DNA from: Bacillota bacterium
GTDB lineage: Bacteria; Bacillota; Sulfobacillia; Sulfobacillales; JAIMBI01
Assembly: GCA_021818685.1 (NCBI GenBank)
Contig: JAKATP010000009.1
Span: 1-47,567, forward strand
Length of the DNA: 47,567 nucleotides
Reading direction: 5' to 3'
Shown: positions 24,279-32,421 of the stretch, piece by piece
How positions within the stretch are numbered: position 1 is the first letter of the stretch
Layout of the letters: every line of letters begins with the position of its first letter
Notes under the pieces: model-generated
Told to the model about the DNA's origin: nothing
Databases searched by the model: none
What the model saw: the letters and a program-made list of their open reading frames with translations, nothing else
Translations under genes and position numbers: made by a program

Positions 24279-25039
24279 TCGGGATTCACGAGGGCCCCGA
24301 TCCCGCTGTTGCGCCCATGCCACGACGGACTGATGCCGATGACGACCGGTTTCAATGCCATCCATTCCCCATTCACCTCCACTTCAGCCCCGTCCACCTC
24401 CACGATGGGCAGTCTCATGCTTCCGGCCACCGTAGCCGCGCGTACAACGTTCGCATCGGCCCGGGGTGGCCCCTCGCCGCCAAACAAGGGCCGCACCACG
24501 TCATCCGCCACGACGATGACGGGAACACCCGCAGGCGTGTAGAGACGATTGCCCGAGTCCCAGAGCGCCTCCAGGGTCATGGTCCGCCCACTGCGGGACA
24601 GGCGGAGCTCGACCCGACCCCGCCGCTCGCGAAGTGGCCGGCTTACCGTCCTGGCCCACCATCTAGCGATGAGAAGGCCGCCTGCCGGCACCAAGGCGAG
24701 GGAGACCGCCAGGGGGAGCCCGGCACCCACCAGTGCCAGACTGACGCCGCCCAGCGCAATGGTCACGCCATAGAGCGTGCCGCCGAGCGTAATCCATTCC
24801 CGCCGGTGCACGGGCCGGTACGCCACTCCCACCATCACCCAGGGGGTGAGCGTCAGATCCGCGAGGTTGAGCCAGCGGGAGAACGTGATGAGGGCGACCA
24901 GCGTGGGCAGCGTGCCGAGGATCGCCGCCGCCACGATGGACCACACGCGGATCGGGCGCCGGCCGAGCGTGCCCGTCAGCCACAAAGCCGTCACATCCAT
25001 GGCGAGCGACAGGCCGAGACTGAGGTCTCCGTTAATCAC
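24245..25039 (-). CDS. spoIIGA: SpoIIGA, membrane aspartic protease that processes pro-sigma-E
   Basis: GTG 25039 follows GGGGGGAG with a 6-base spacer; 264 residues. The N-terminal half has five hydrophobic segments (for example [20 protein letters not shown] and [16 protein letters not shown]). The cytoplasmic C-terminal half carries the aspartic-protease motif [20 protein letters not shown], equivalent to the DTGN-type active site (here DSGN), and a second strand pair, [13 protein letters not shown]. It would be activated across the septum by SpoIIR and sits directly before its substrate gene sigE, as in Bacillus. Confidence 0.93.
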   Translation of the reverse strand: MINGDLSLGLSLAMDVTALWLTGTLGRRPIRVWSIVAAAILGTLPTLVALITFSRWLNLADLTLTPWVMVGVAYRPVHRREWITLGGTLYGVTIALGGVSLALVGAGLPLAVSLALVPAGGLLIARWWARTVSRPLRERRGRVELRLSRSGRTMTLEALWDSGNRLYTPAGVPVIVVADDVVRPLFGGEGPPRADANVVRAATVAGSMRLPIVEVDGAEVEVNGEWMALKPVVIGISPSWHGRNSGIGALVNPDWLHESASRYA

Positions 25040-25074
25040 GGTCCACTCCCCCCGTCAGGCAGCGCTTGACCCCC

Positions 25075-25107
25075 ATTCTAGAAAGGGGAGCGTGCAGAAC
25101 CTGTCAG
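25075..25107 (-). promoter_or_regulatory. Candidate long-spacer promoter of spoIIGA-sigE
   Basis: CTGACA (25107-25102) and TAGAAT (25080-25075) are separated by 21 bases. Each hexamer is close to sigma-A consensus, but the spacing is too long for ordinary use. The Bacillus spoIIG promoter is known for a 22-base spacer and dependence on Spo0A. I did not find an exact TGNCGAA Spo0A box upstream, so this stays a suggestion. Confidence 0.35.
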
Positions 25108-25158
25108 GCGGCGGCCCGTATCGGACGCGCACTTCGAGGGGACCCGGCACAACACGAA

Positions 25159-25183
25159 GGCCGCCTCCCAGCAGGAGGCGGCC
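25159..25183 (-). terminator. Probable terminator hairpin after ftsZ
   Basis: GGCCGCCTCC and GGAGGCGGCC form a perfect 10-bp stem around a 5-base loop, 14 bases after the ftsZ stop. In the direction of transcription it is followed only by TTCGTGTTG, a poor U-tract, so termination may be partial. Confidence 0.6.
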
Positions 25184-25197
25184 TGGTCGACCTGGTG

Positions 25198-26268
25198 CTA
25201 CGAACGCCGGCGAAGGAAGGCGGGGATATCCAGCTCGTCACTAGAAAAGGCACGAACTTCCACGTCATCACCCCTGGCGGACGATGCCTCGGCCTCTGCC
25301 GGCATCCGGTTGCGGTCCCCCGAGAACCCCGTGGCGATGACCGTGACGCGCACTTCGTCGCGGAGGTTGTCGTCCACCACGGCCCCGAAAATGATGTTGG
25401 CCTCCGGATCGGCGGCCTGAATCACGATTTCGGCCGCCTCATTCACCTCATACAGGGCCAGGTCGCTGCCGCCGGTTATGTTGAGCAAAACACCCCGGGC
25501 ACCGTCGATCGCCGTCTCCAGCAAGGGGCTCGAGATCGCGGCCTTCGCGGCGACCTGCGCACGATTCTCGCCCTGTGCCACCCCCACGCCCATGAGCGCG
25601 GAGCCCATCTCCGACATGATGGTCTTCACGTCCGCGAAGTCGAGATTGATGAGGCCTGGCACGGCGATGAGATCGGAAATGCCCTGGACTCCCTGACGCA
25701 AGACGTCGTCGGCAATACGAAATGCGTCCATGATGGTCGTGCGCCGTTCCACGACCTGCAGCAGGCGGTCATTGGGGATGGTAATGAGGGTATCGACCTT
25801 GCTCTTTAAGTTGGCGGTCCCGTGTTCCGCATAACTCGCCCGCCGCCGACCCTCAAATGTGAACGGCTTCGTGACCACGCCGACCGATAGAGCGCCCACT
25901 TCTTTCGCCACCTCAGCCACCACGGGTGCCGCTCCGGTGCCGGTTCCCCCGCCCATGCCCGACGTCACGAACACCATGTCCGCGCCGCGCAGGGCATCAG
26001 CCAACTGGTCGCGGCTCTCCTCGGCGGCCTTGGCCCCCACGTCCGGATTGGCCCCTGCGCCTAGGCCCTTGGTCAGCTTGGCGCCGATCTGCAGCCGCAC
26101 CGTCGCTTGCGACAGGGCCAGGGCCTGGGCGTCGGTGTTGATGGCAATGAACTCCACGCCTTTCAACCCCGCCTGGATCATGCGGTTTACGGCATTGGAG
26201 CCGCCACCTCCCACGCCGACCACCTTAATCACGGCGAAGTTCTCCGTGGATTGATCAAAGTCCAGCAT
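25198..26268 (-). CDS. ftsZ: FtsZ, tubulin-like division GTPase
   Basis: Polymerises into the Z ring. ATG 26268 follows GGGAGGAGA with a short spacer and gives 356 residues. The GTPase domain has [20 protein letters not shown], the tubulin signature [20 protein letters not shown], and the T7 catalytic loop around [11 protein letters not shown]. The C-terminal domain is followed by an acidic variable linker and ends [13 protein letters not shown], the conserved peptide (D-I-P-x-F-L-R) that binds FtsA and SepF. A longer reading to 26340 has no ribosome-binding site. It follows ftsA by 80 bases and is followed by a hairpin, then spoIIGA. Confidence 0.98.
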   Translation of the reverse strand: MLDFDQSTENFAVIKVVGVGGGGSNAVNRMIQAGLKGVEFIAINTDAQALALSQATVRLQIGAKLTKGLGAGANPDVGAKAAEESRDQLADALRGADMVFVTSGMGGGTGTGAAPVVAEVAKEVGALSVGVVTKPFTFEGRRRASYAEHGTANLKSKVDTLITIPNDRLLQVVERRTTIMDAFRIADDVLRQGVQGISDLIAVPGLINLDFADVKTIMSEMGSALMGVGVAQGENRAQVAAKAAISSPLLETAIDGARGVLLNITGGSDLALYEVNEAAEIVIQAADPEANIIFGAVVDDNLRDEVRVTVIATGFSGDRNRMPAEAEASSARGDDVEVRAFSSDELDIPAFLRRRS

Positions 26269-26348
26269 TCCGTCTCCTCCCTTGATACGGTCCCTCGACC
26301 GTCCCCGTCCCCCACGAATTCCGGCGCATGACCCGCCCAATCAAAAGT

Positions 26349-27545
26349 TCAGCTCCAGGTGCGCAGCCACCCCTGCATCAGCCGCGTCCACGCCGTCTCC
26401 CGGCGATACCCGAGCCCATCTTGGAGCGCTACCCGGGACAATCCCACCACGTTGGCATGGCCCGGGCTTTTCACCAAGTCGGAGAGGCCGCCGAGGCCCT
26501 GCGGCGCGCCCAGCCGCACCGGCCAGCCCCAGACCCGCTCCAACCGCTCCTGCATTCCCTTCAAGAGTCCGCCGCCGCCAACGAGCACGACGCCCCCCGG
26601 CGGACCCTTGGTCCAACTGATGGTTTTCAATGCATCCTGCACCATGGTCAGCCATTCGTCCACACGAGCCTCCACAATAGCAGAGACTTCGTCGAGTCCG
26701 ACCAACTTCACGGTCTGACCGTTCACACTCTTCAGTTCGACCATGCCTTCGGCTTGTCCTATCGCCGAGGCGCGTTCGATCTTAAGACGTTCCGCCTGGG
26801 CAGCCACCACCCCCAGCCCCGCCGCCAGGTCGGACGTGATGAGATCGCCCCCCACCGGCACCACGGCTAGAAGACGCGGAAGGCCGCCTCGCCAGACCGC
26901 CACCTGGGTCGTGCCTCCCCCCACATCGAGGAGCACCACGCCTAACTGCCGCTCATCCTCGCTAAGAGCCCCCCAGGCCGCCGCCAGGCCGGCGGGAATC
27001 CAGTACGGATGGGAGAGACCCGCCATCTGCAAGGTCCGGCGCAAGTTGCGCAGCTGCTGGGTCTGGGCGCTCACCACCAGACATTCCATGGTTAACTGCT
27101 GGACGGAAAGGCCCACCGGATTGCCCACCGACGACAATCCGTCGAGCTCGAAATTACCGCGGATGACCCGGATGCTCTCCCGCGCCGGCTCGGCATTCTG
27201 CCGCTCTGCGCGATGGGCGAGCGCATCCAGGTCCTGTTCACTCACCGAACGCCCGTGCAGATCCGCCGTCACCCGCTCCACCCGGGCGCGCACATGGTCA
27301 CCATTGACCGAAGCGGCGACTTCCACGGGCTCGAATCCGGCCATGCTAGTGGCACGGTTGACGGCATCGCGCACCGACTGCGACGCGCGCTCAGGCTCTA
27401 CGACCAGACCACGTTTCACGCCGGCGATGGGCGTCACGGCGATTCCCAGCACCGCAATGTCTCGATCGGATCGCACTTCCGCCACCAGGGCGGCTGCTTT
27501 GGTGGTCCCGACGTCCACCGCTAACACACGTTGCCGGCGCGGCAT
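26349..27545 (-). CDS. ftsA: FtsA, actin-like membrane tether of FtsZ
   Basis: The 398-residue protein has the actin/Hsp70-type phosphate loops VLAVDVGTTKAAALVAEV and GVVLLDVGGGTTQVAVW, and VVLVGGGGLLKGMQERLER for adenosine. The SHS2/1C region contains VKRGLVVEPERASQSVRDAV. The last 20 residues (TAWTRLMQGWLRTWS at the end) form a basic, Trp-rich amphipathic helix fit for membrane binding. ATG 27545 follows GGGGAGGAG. Next gene is ftsZ, the usual order. Confidence 0.96.
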   Translation of the reverse strand: MPRRQRVLAVDVGTTKAAALVAEVRSDRDIAVLGIAVTPIAGVKRGLVVEPERASQSVRDAVNRATSMAGFEPVEVAASVNGDHVRARVERVTADLHGRSVSEQDLDALAHRAERQNAEPARESIRVIRGNFELDGLSSVGNPVGLSVQQLTMECLVVSAQTQQLRNLRRTLQMAGLSHPYWIPAGLAAAWGALSEDERQLGVVLLDVGGGTTQVAVWRGGLPRLLAVVPVGGDLITSDLAAGLGVVAAQAERLKIERASAIGQAEGMVELKSVNGQTVKLVGLDEVSAIVEARVDEWLTMVQDALKTISWTKGPPGGVVLVGGGGLLKGMQERLERVWGWPVRLGAPQGLGGLSDLVKSPGHANVVGLSRVALQDGLGYRRETAWTRLMQGWLRTWS

Positions 27546-27620
27546 TCGGTCGGACTCCTCCCCAAGGCTCTCAAGCCTGTCTTCTCGCCAACTAATAAAA
27601 TGTCCTGCCGGGTAAGAACC

Positions 27621-27986
27621 TCACGGCATCGTTCCTGCCGTCTCCCGGCGGCGGCGTATGCGGTCTTGCAGCAAGTGGCGGATCTGGCCTAGATTCTGAA
27701 ACAGCCGATAGCCTAACGCAAACAGGGCGGCGTAATAAAGCTGGACGCCCAGCTTGTCCCCGAGATAGGTGAGGCCACCCGCCAGGATCGCGTTGGAGAC
27801 CAGGCCAGAGGCAAACGTGACCGCATCAAACTTTCCCTCCAGGCTCGCGCGCAGGCCGCCAAACAGCGAATCGAAGGCAGCCAGGAGGGCAATCGAAAGA
27901 TAGCTGGCGAGCGCGAGCGGCAGGACCACGGGAAAGGCGAGGCCCACCAGCAGTCCGAGAACCAGTCCCACCAACACGACCCACAT
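27621..27986 (-). CDS. sbp: Small basic membrane protein Sbp (DUF1290)
   Basis: A 121-residue membrane protein with about three hydrophobic segments (MWVVLVGLVLGLLVGLAFPV at the start) and a basic tail (RHLLQDRIRRRRETAG). The middle, YLSIALLAAFDSLFGGLRAS, is typical of DUF1290 proteins, which sit between the ylx genes and ftsA in Bacillota. The role is unknown; conservation beside ftsA suggests a link to division or the envelope. ATG 27986 follows GGAGGG. Confidence 0.88.
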   Translation of the reverse strand: MWVVLVGLVLGLLVGLAFPVVLPLALASYLSIALLAAFDSLFGGLRASLEGKFDAVTFASGLVSNAILAGGLTYLGDKLGVQLYYAALFALGYRLFQNLGQIRHLLQDRIRRRRETAGTMP

Positions 27987-28036
27987 GACGAATCCCTCCG
28001 GTGCAATGCTCGTTAAGGAACCGGGGCCGGCTCAGA

Positions 28037-28834
28037 TCAGGATGCCTGCGGGTCCGGCACGGCGTACCGGAAGGCTGTCGGCCCACCGAAGGCCGGCACC
28101 GACACATTGGCGCTCGCCTGATAATGAATCTGAATGAGATATGACCAGCCCTGAACTTCGGGATCCTGCTGCAGGGCCCGCAGCATGGCGGCTCGGCTTC
28201 CAACGGCCGCAATGACAAACGGAGAGCCCTCGGTCACGCCGTTAACGCGAATGGTGGGGCCCGAACAGAACACGGCGGTGGTGGCCATGAAGCGCTGGCC
28301 GCTGATGGCTATGGCCGTAGCGCCGTTCGCCATCAGGAGACCGACAATGTGCAGAACGTACACATCGTGCACGAGCTGCATCTGGGACGGCTCGCCCGGA
28401 AAGCTCGGATGTGGGTTGTCGGCCAGGGTCACCGTCACCCCCGGCCCCGCTACCGCTGTGAGCCCGGCCAAATTTAAGGCTTGACTCAGGTGGCCGAAGT
28501 GGTAGTGGCCCGAATGGACGCCCGCGAGGCGGGCCTGTAGGACCCGAAGCCGGGACTGCAGTGCCATGGTCTGAACCGTGTTCCGCTCCACCAGGTAGGC
28601 GAGGGCTTGTCCCTCGCGCACCCGCTGGGTCTCGGCCAACAGGGCCTCGACCCGCATCTGCTGGACGAAGCCGAACATGAGTAGCCCCGCTACCACGGCT
28701 ACCACCGCGGCCATCCAGGCACGGCTCCGGGGGGCCCATACTGCGGGATGCCTCACGCCGCTTCCCACCATTCCCGCCATTCCCGCCCGTTCCACCGTTT
28801 TAACGGTTTCCGCCCTGGCCACCAGTCCCGCCAT
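28037..28834 (-). CDS. DUF881 (YlxW/YlxX-type) membrane-anchored protein
   Basis: 265 residues: a basic N-terminus, one transmembrane segment (MAAVVAVVAGLLMFGFV), a coiled coil, and the DUF881 domain. Its signature is LTAVAGPGVTVTLADNPHP, MQLVHDVYVLHIVGLLMANG, and AIAISGQRFMATTAVFCSGP with TIRVNGV. It occupies the place usually held by ylxW/ylxX between murB/divIB and sbp. The domain faces outward; its biochemical role is unknown. The ATG at 28834 is used, but it has only a G-run touching it, and ATGs at 28777 and 28771 are alternatives. Confidence 0.88.
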   Translation of the reverse strand: MAGLVARAETVKTVERAGMAGMVGSGVRHPAVWAPRSRAWMAAVVAVVAGLLMFGFVQQMRVEALLAETQRVREGQALAYLVERNTVQTMALQSRLRVLQARLAGVHSGHYHFGHLSQALNLAGLTAVAGPGVTVTLADNPHPSFPGEPSQMQLVHDVYVLHIVGLLMANGATAIAISGQRFMATTAVFCSGPTIRVNGVTEGSPFVIAAVGSRAAMLRALQQDPEVQGWSYLIQIHYQASANVSVPAFGGPTAFRYAVPDPQAS

Positions 28835-28876
28835 CCCCCAGATTCTGCGATGATGGCGACCGTGAAAATCATGGCC

Positions 28877-28885
28877 AGTATAGCA
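28877..28885 (-). promoter_or_regulatory. Extended -10 element before the DUF881-sbp-ftsA-ftsZ block
   Basis: TGCTATACT on the minus strand (TGn plus TATACT, five of six consensus bases) lies about 45 bases upstream of the DUF881 start, in the only non-coding gap (28835-28947) between murA and DUF881. A TTGAGA occurs 25 bases further up, too far to be its -35. The same TGCTATACT string is the -10 of the promoter at 46982-47010. Confidence 0.45.
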
Positions 28886-28947
28886 TCCACGAACTCGTTC
28901 TCGTGCTTCTCAACCCTGGCCCGCCGGAGCGGACGGCAACGGGCCGC

Positions 28948-30237
28948 CTAAGCCACCGGATCCTCGACCGAGGGCACCGCCGCGGCCCCGAGTGCCCCCA
29001 GGCGCTCGCTGAGGCACTCGTAACCGCGTTCGATGACTTCGAGTCCGTCGACGCGGGTTTCTCCCTCCGCCACCAGTCCCGCCAGCACGAGCGCCGCGCC
29101 AGCGCGCAGGTCGGTCGCCGTGACACTGGAGCCGACCAGGTTCGACGGCCCATGAATCACGGCCATGTGACCATCGGTGAGAATGCGGGCCCCCATGCGC
29201 CGCAGATCCGCCAGGTACCGGAGCCGATTTTCAAATACCGTCTCCACGAGGGTGCTGGAGCCTTCCGCCTTTGTCATCAGCACCGCCATCTGGGGCTGCA
29301 GGTCCGTAGGAAACCCCGGATGCGGACCGGTCCGGATGCTGCACGGCTTGAAGGGGTCATGGCTGAGCGCCTGAATCCGGATGCAGGCGCTACCGGGGAC
29401 GAAGTCCACGCCGATGCCCATGTCGTCAAACTTCCGCCAAAGCGGTGTGAGGTGCTCCGGCAGGACCCCCACCAGCTCCACGTCACCGCCCGTCAGGGCG
29501 GCGGCAATGGCGAACGTGCCTGCCTCAATGCGGTCGGGAATGATCTGATGATTGGCGGGAGCGAGCGGCCGTCCGCCGGCGATACGGATGGTGTCGGTGC
29601 CGGCACCGGCGATGTCCGCCCCCATCTGGGACAGAAACTGCGCGACGTCCACCACTTCCGGCTCGCGGGAGGCGTTTTCGATCACCGTCTCGCCGGCGGC
29701 CGCCACGGCGGCCATCATGATGTTTTCGGTCGCTCCCACCGACGGAAAGTCGAGATACACATTGCTACCCAACAACGCACCCCGCACGGCGGCCACGATG
29801 CGGCCGCACGGCGTGTCATCGAAGCGGGCACCAAGGGCGTGCAGCCCTTTTAAGTGCAAGTCAATGGGGCGGTCGCCAATGTCGCAGCCGCCCGGCCGCG
29901 AGACCACTGCGCGCCCGGTGCGGGCCAGAAGTGGTCCGGTCAGAAACAGCGAGGCACGCATCTGGCTCATCAGCTCGTCGGGCACCTCGCTGGAGATAGG
30001 TCCGGACGCATCCACCGAAAGGCTAGATCGTCCCAATACCTGGGTACGGACGCCCATCACGTTCAGGATCCGGATCATGAGGCGCACGTCGCGAAGACCG
30101 AGCGGCACGTTTTCGAGGGTAACGGGACCTTCTGCCAATATACAAGCCGCCAGCAGGGGAAGTGCCGCGTTCTTGGCCCCGCCTATGCGGACGGTGCCGA
30201 CGAGCCGGCGTCCTCCCTCAACCACAAGTTGTCCCAC
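28948..30237 (-). CDS. murA: UDP-N-acetylglucosamine 1-carboxyvinyltransferase
   Basis: First committed step of peptidoglycan synthesis: transfers enolpyruvate from PEP to UDP-GlcNAc. 429 residues. The N-terminus has VRIGGAKNAALPLLAACIL; the catalytic cysteine, the fosfomycin target, is in VVSRPGGCDIGDRPIDLHLK near residue 118; later motifs include DRIEAGTFAIAAAL and PGFPTDLQPQMAVLMTKAEG. The start is GTG 30237 after GGAGGAAGG. The murB reading frame extends 55 bases into this gene. The product is soluble and cytoplasmic. Confidence 0.97.
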   Translation of the reverse strand: MGQLVVEGGRRLVGTVRIGGAKNAALPLLAACILAEGPVTLENVPLGLRDVRLMIRILNVMGVRTQVLGRSSLSVDASGPISSEVPDELMSQMRASLFLTGPLLARTGRAVVSRPGGCDIGDRPIDLHLKGLHALGARFDDTPCGRIVAAVRGALLGSNVYLDFPSVGATENIMMAAVAAAGETVIENASREPEVVDVAQFLSQMGADIAGAGTDTIRIAGGRPLAPANHQIIPDRIEAGTFAIAAALTGGDVELVGVLPEHLTPLWRKFDDMGIGVDFVPGSACIRIQALSHDPFKPCSIRTGPHPGFPTDLQPQMAVLMTKAEGSSTLVETVFENRLRYLADLRRMGARILTDGHMAVIHGPSNLVGSSVTATDLRAGAALVLAGLVAEGETRVDGLEVIERGYECLSERLGALGAAAVPSVEDPVA

Positions 30238-31199
30238 GTGCTACCTTCCTCCCCGTCCCCGTCGTGCGGTCCGACCCAGCGCACCTCTGGCACCAGCCGG
30301 ATATGAAACGTGTCTAAGACAACCTGACGCACTCGACGCATTAACGTCACCACATGCTCCGCCGTTGCGCCCCCGTCATTAATTATGAAGTTCGCGTGGA
30401 GCTCGGAAATGTGCGCCCCGCCTTCGCGCCACCCTTTGACGCCCGCGTCTTCGAGCAGGCGGCCGGCATGATACCCCGTCGGATTCTTGAACATGGATCC
30501 CGCATTCTTTTCGCCGAGCGGCTGGGTTTGTTTGCGCCGTGCCATATATTCCTGCATCCGGGCCCGGATGGCTTCGGGAGAACCGGGCGCTAGCCGGAGT
30601 CGTGCCTCCAGCACCACCCACGGTTCCTGCTGCACACGGCTCTGGCGGTACCGGTACTGGAGTTCCTCGGCGGGCATCTTCACGGACCCCTGCCCGGGCA
30701 CAAACACCAAGAGCTCTTCGACCACCTCCGAGAAACTGGATCCGTGCGCGCCTGCATTCATGGCGGCCGCCCCGCCCACCGTGCCCGGGATGCTGATGGC
30801 AAACTCGAGGCCTGAAAGCCCGCTCTGCTGAGCCAGATTGGCTGCCTTCGCCAGCGGGACTCCGGCACCGACCTCGAGCACACTCCCATGCGCCCCCGCG
30901 ACCTCGGCCCGGCGGAGCCCGCGGCCGGTCGCCATCACGATGCCGTCAAAACCCCGGTCCGATACCAGCAGGTTGGAGCCAAGCCCGAGTGCGAACAGCG
31001 GCACACCGGCCCCGGCGATAACGGACAGTCCCGCAAGGACCGCCGAGAAGGTCGGTGGCTCCCAGAAAAGCGCCGCCGGTCCCCCGATCTTGAAGGACGT
31101 GTGGCGCGAAAGCGCGTGGCGTTCCTCCACATCCAGTCCCAACCTACGCATTTCATCGCGCAACGGTGCCAGACCGCACACGGATTGGTCGTCCCCCAC
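30183..31199 (-). CDS. murB: UDP-N-acetylenolpyruvoylglucosamine reductase
   Basis: Reduces the MurA product with NADPH and FAD to UDP-MurNAc. GTG 31199 after GGAG with a 7-base spacer gives 338 residues; a GTG at 31259 has no ribosome-binding site. FAD-binding motifs are SRHTSFKIGGPAALF and PLFALGLGSNLLVSDRGFDG; the active-site region includes GLEFAISIPGTVGGAAAMNA and NAGSMFKNPTG (Ser as proton donor). It is a type II MurB. The family normally ends near PEVRWVG, but here a 27-residue tail continues over the murA start. Confidence 0.95.
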   Translation of the reverse strand: MGDDQSVCGLAPLRDEMRRLGLDVEERHALSRHTSFKIGGPAALFWEPPTFSAVLAGLSVIAGAGVPLFALGLGSNLLVSDRGFDGIVMATGRGLRRAEVAGAHGSVLEVGAGVPLAKAANLAQQSGLSGLEFAISIPGTVGGAAAMNAGAHGSSFSEVVEELLVFVPGQGSVKMPAEELQYRYRQSRVQQEPWVVLEARLRLAPGSPEAIRARMQEYMARRKQTQPLGEKNAGSMFKNPTGYHAGRLLEDAGVKGWREGGAHISELHANFIINDGGATAEHVVTLMRRVRQVVLDTFHIRLVPEVRWVGPHDGDGEEGSTWDNLWLREDAGSSAPSA

Positions 31200-31272
31200 G
31201 CTGAACTCCTTCCCGATACCAACCCGCCATCCTCTGTCGACGGGCTGCCGCTTTCTCACATCGCTGTTAGAG

Positions 31273-32421
31273 TCAGGGGACCCGCCGGTCCTGCCAATCC
31301 TTCCCGGCGGCCGTGAGTACCGCCTGCACGATTCGGTCGAGGGCGTCGGCCCGGAACTGCTGACGTGCCGCTTTGGCCATGGCCTCGCGCCGTCCGGGGT
31401 CGGAAATCAGCAGGTTCAGCGTGTCAGGTCCGTCCCGGTCCAGTTCCGCTTCGGTGACCATCGCCGCCGCTCCCGTCCGCACCAGATGCGCGGCATTTTT
31501 TGTCTGGTGGTCTTCGGATACGAATGGCGACGGCACCAAGAGCGCCGCCAGGCCGCATGCGAGCACTTCGTTGCACGTGTTCGCACCGGCTCGTCCTACC
31601 GCCACGTCCGCGGCATTCAAGACCCAATCCATATCATAGAGATATGGGAGTACCTGGAGCCGGGTTCCTGTCTCGCCGATGTCAGGCAGCCGGGCACGGA
31701 CCGCCTCGTACCGCCGCGGTCCCGTAGCCCACCGCACATGCACGTCCGGACGCCGGGCCAGTTCCGGCCACATGCGGATCATGAAATTGTTGATAGCCGG
31801 CGCACCCTGGCTCCCTCCGCTCGCCACGAGCAGCACCTCGTCGGATCCGATCCCGAAGCGCTCGCGGGCTCGTTCGCGAGAAATGGCCAGCAGGCTAGGA
31901 CGCACGGGGTTCCCGCTCACGATCGCGCGGCTCCCACTCGGCAGGTAGCGGATCGCTTCCACAAACGGCACGCAGATCGCGCGAGCGTAACGCGCGAGCA
32001 TCCGGTTGGTGAAACCGGGCCAGACGTTCTGCTCCTGCAGCACCAGGGGAATGCCGCGTCCGAGCGCGGCCAGACCGACGGGGCCGGACACATAGCCACC
32101 CGTTCCCACCACCACCTGGGGACGGAATTCTCCGAGCAGGCGCCACGCGTCCACGACCCCCCGTGCGCTCTCGGCCACGCCCCGAAGCTTGCCGCTCACG
32201 CCACGCTGCAAGAACGCCGCCGCATGAATGGTACGAAACGGGACTCCGGCCCGCGGCACGAGTTCGTGCTCGAGGCCATGGTGAGTGCCCACGTACAGCG
32301 TGTCCACCTGCGGGCCCAGCCGGGTCTGCAGTCCTTCGTAGATGGCGAGGGCGGGTGTGATGTGCCCCCCCGATCCACCACCGGCCAGCACCACCCGCAG
32401 AATTTCCCCGCGGCTCTTCAT
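31273..32421 (-). CDS. murG: MurG, lipid II-forming N-acetylglucosaminyltransferase
   Basis: Adds GlcNAc to lipid I on the inner face of the membrane. 382 residues, GT-B fold. Donor and acceptor loops are VVLAGGGSGGHITPALAIYE at the N-terminus, VVVGTGGYVSGPVGLAALG, and LLVASGGSQGAPAINNFM; the C-terminal nucleotide site contains VGRAGANTCNEVLACGLAAL and PSPFVSEDHQTKNAAHL. ATG 32421 overlaps the ftsW stop as ATGA. A gap of 73 bases follows before murB. Confidence 0.96.
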   Translation of the reverse strand: MKSRGEILRVVLAGGGSGGHITPALAIYEGLQTRLGPQVDTLYVGTHHGLEHELVPRAGVPFRTIHAAAFLQRGVSGKLRGVAESARGVVDAWRLLGEFRPQVVVGTGGYVSGPVGLAALGRGIPLVLQEQNVWPGFTNRMLARYARAICVPFVEAIRYLPSGSRAIVSGNPVRPSLLAISRERARERFGIGSDEVLLVASGGSQGAPAINNFMIRMWPELARRPDVHVRWATGPRRYEAVRARLPDIGETGTRLQVLPYLYDMDWVLNAADVAVGRAGANTCNEVLACGLAALLVPSPFVSEDHQTKNAAHLVRTGAAAMVTEAELDRDGPDTLNLLISDPGRREAMAKAARQQFRADALDRIVQAVLTAAGKDWQDRRVP

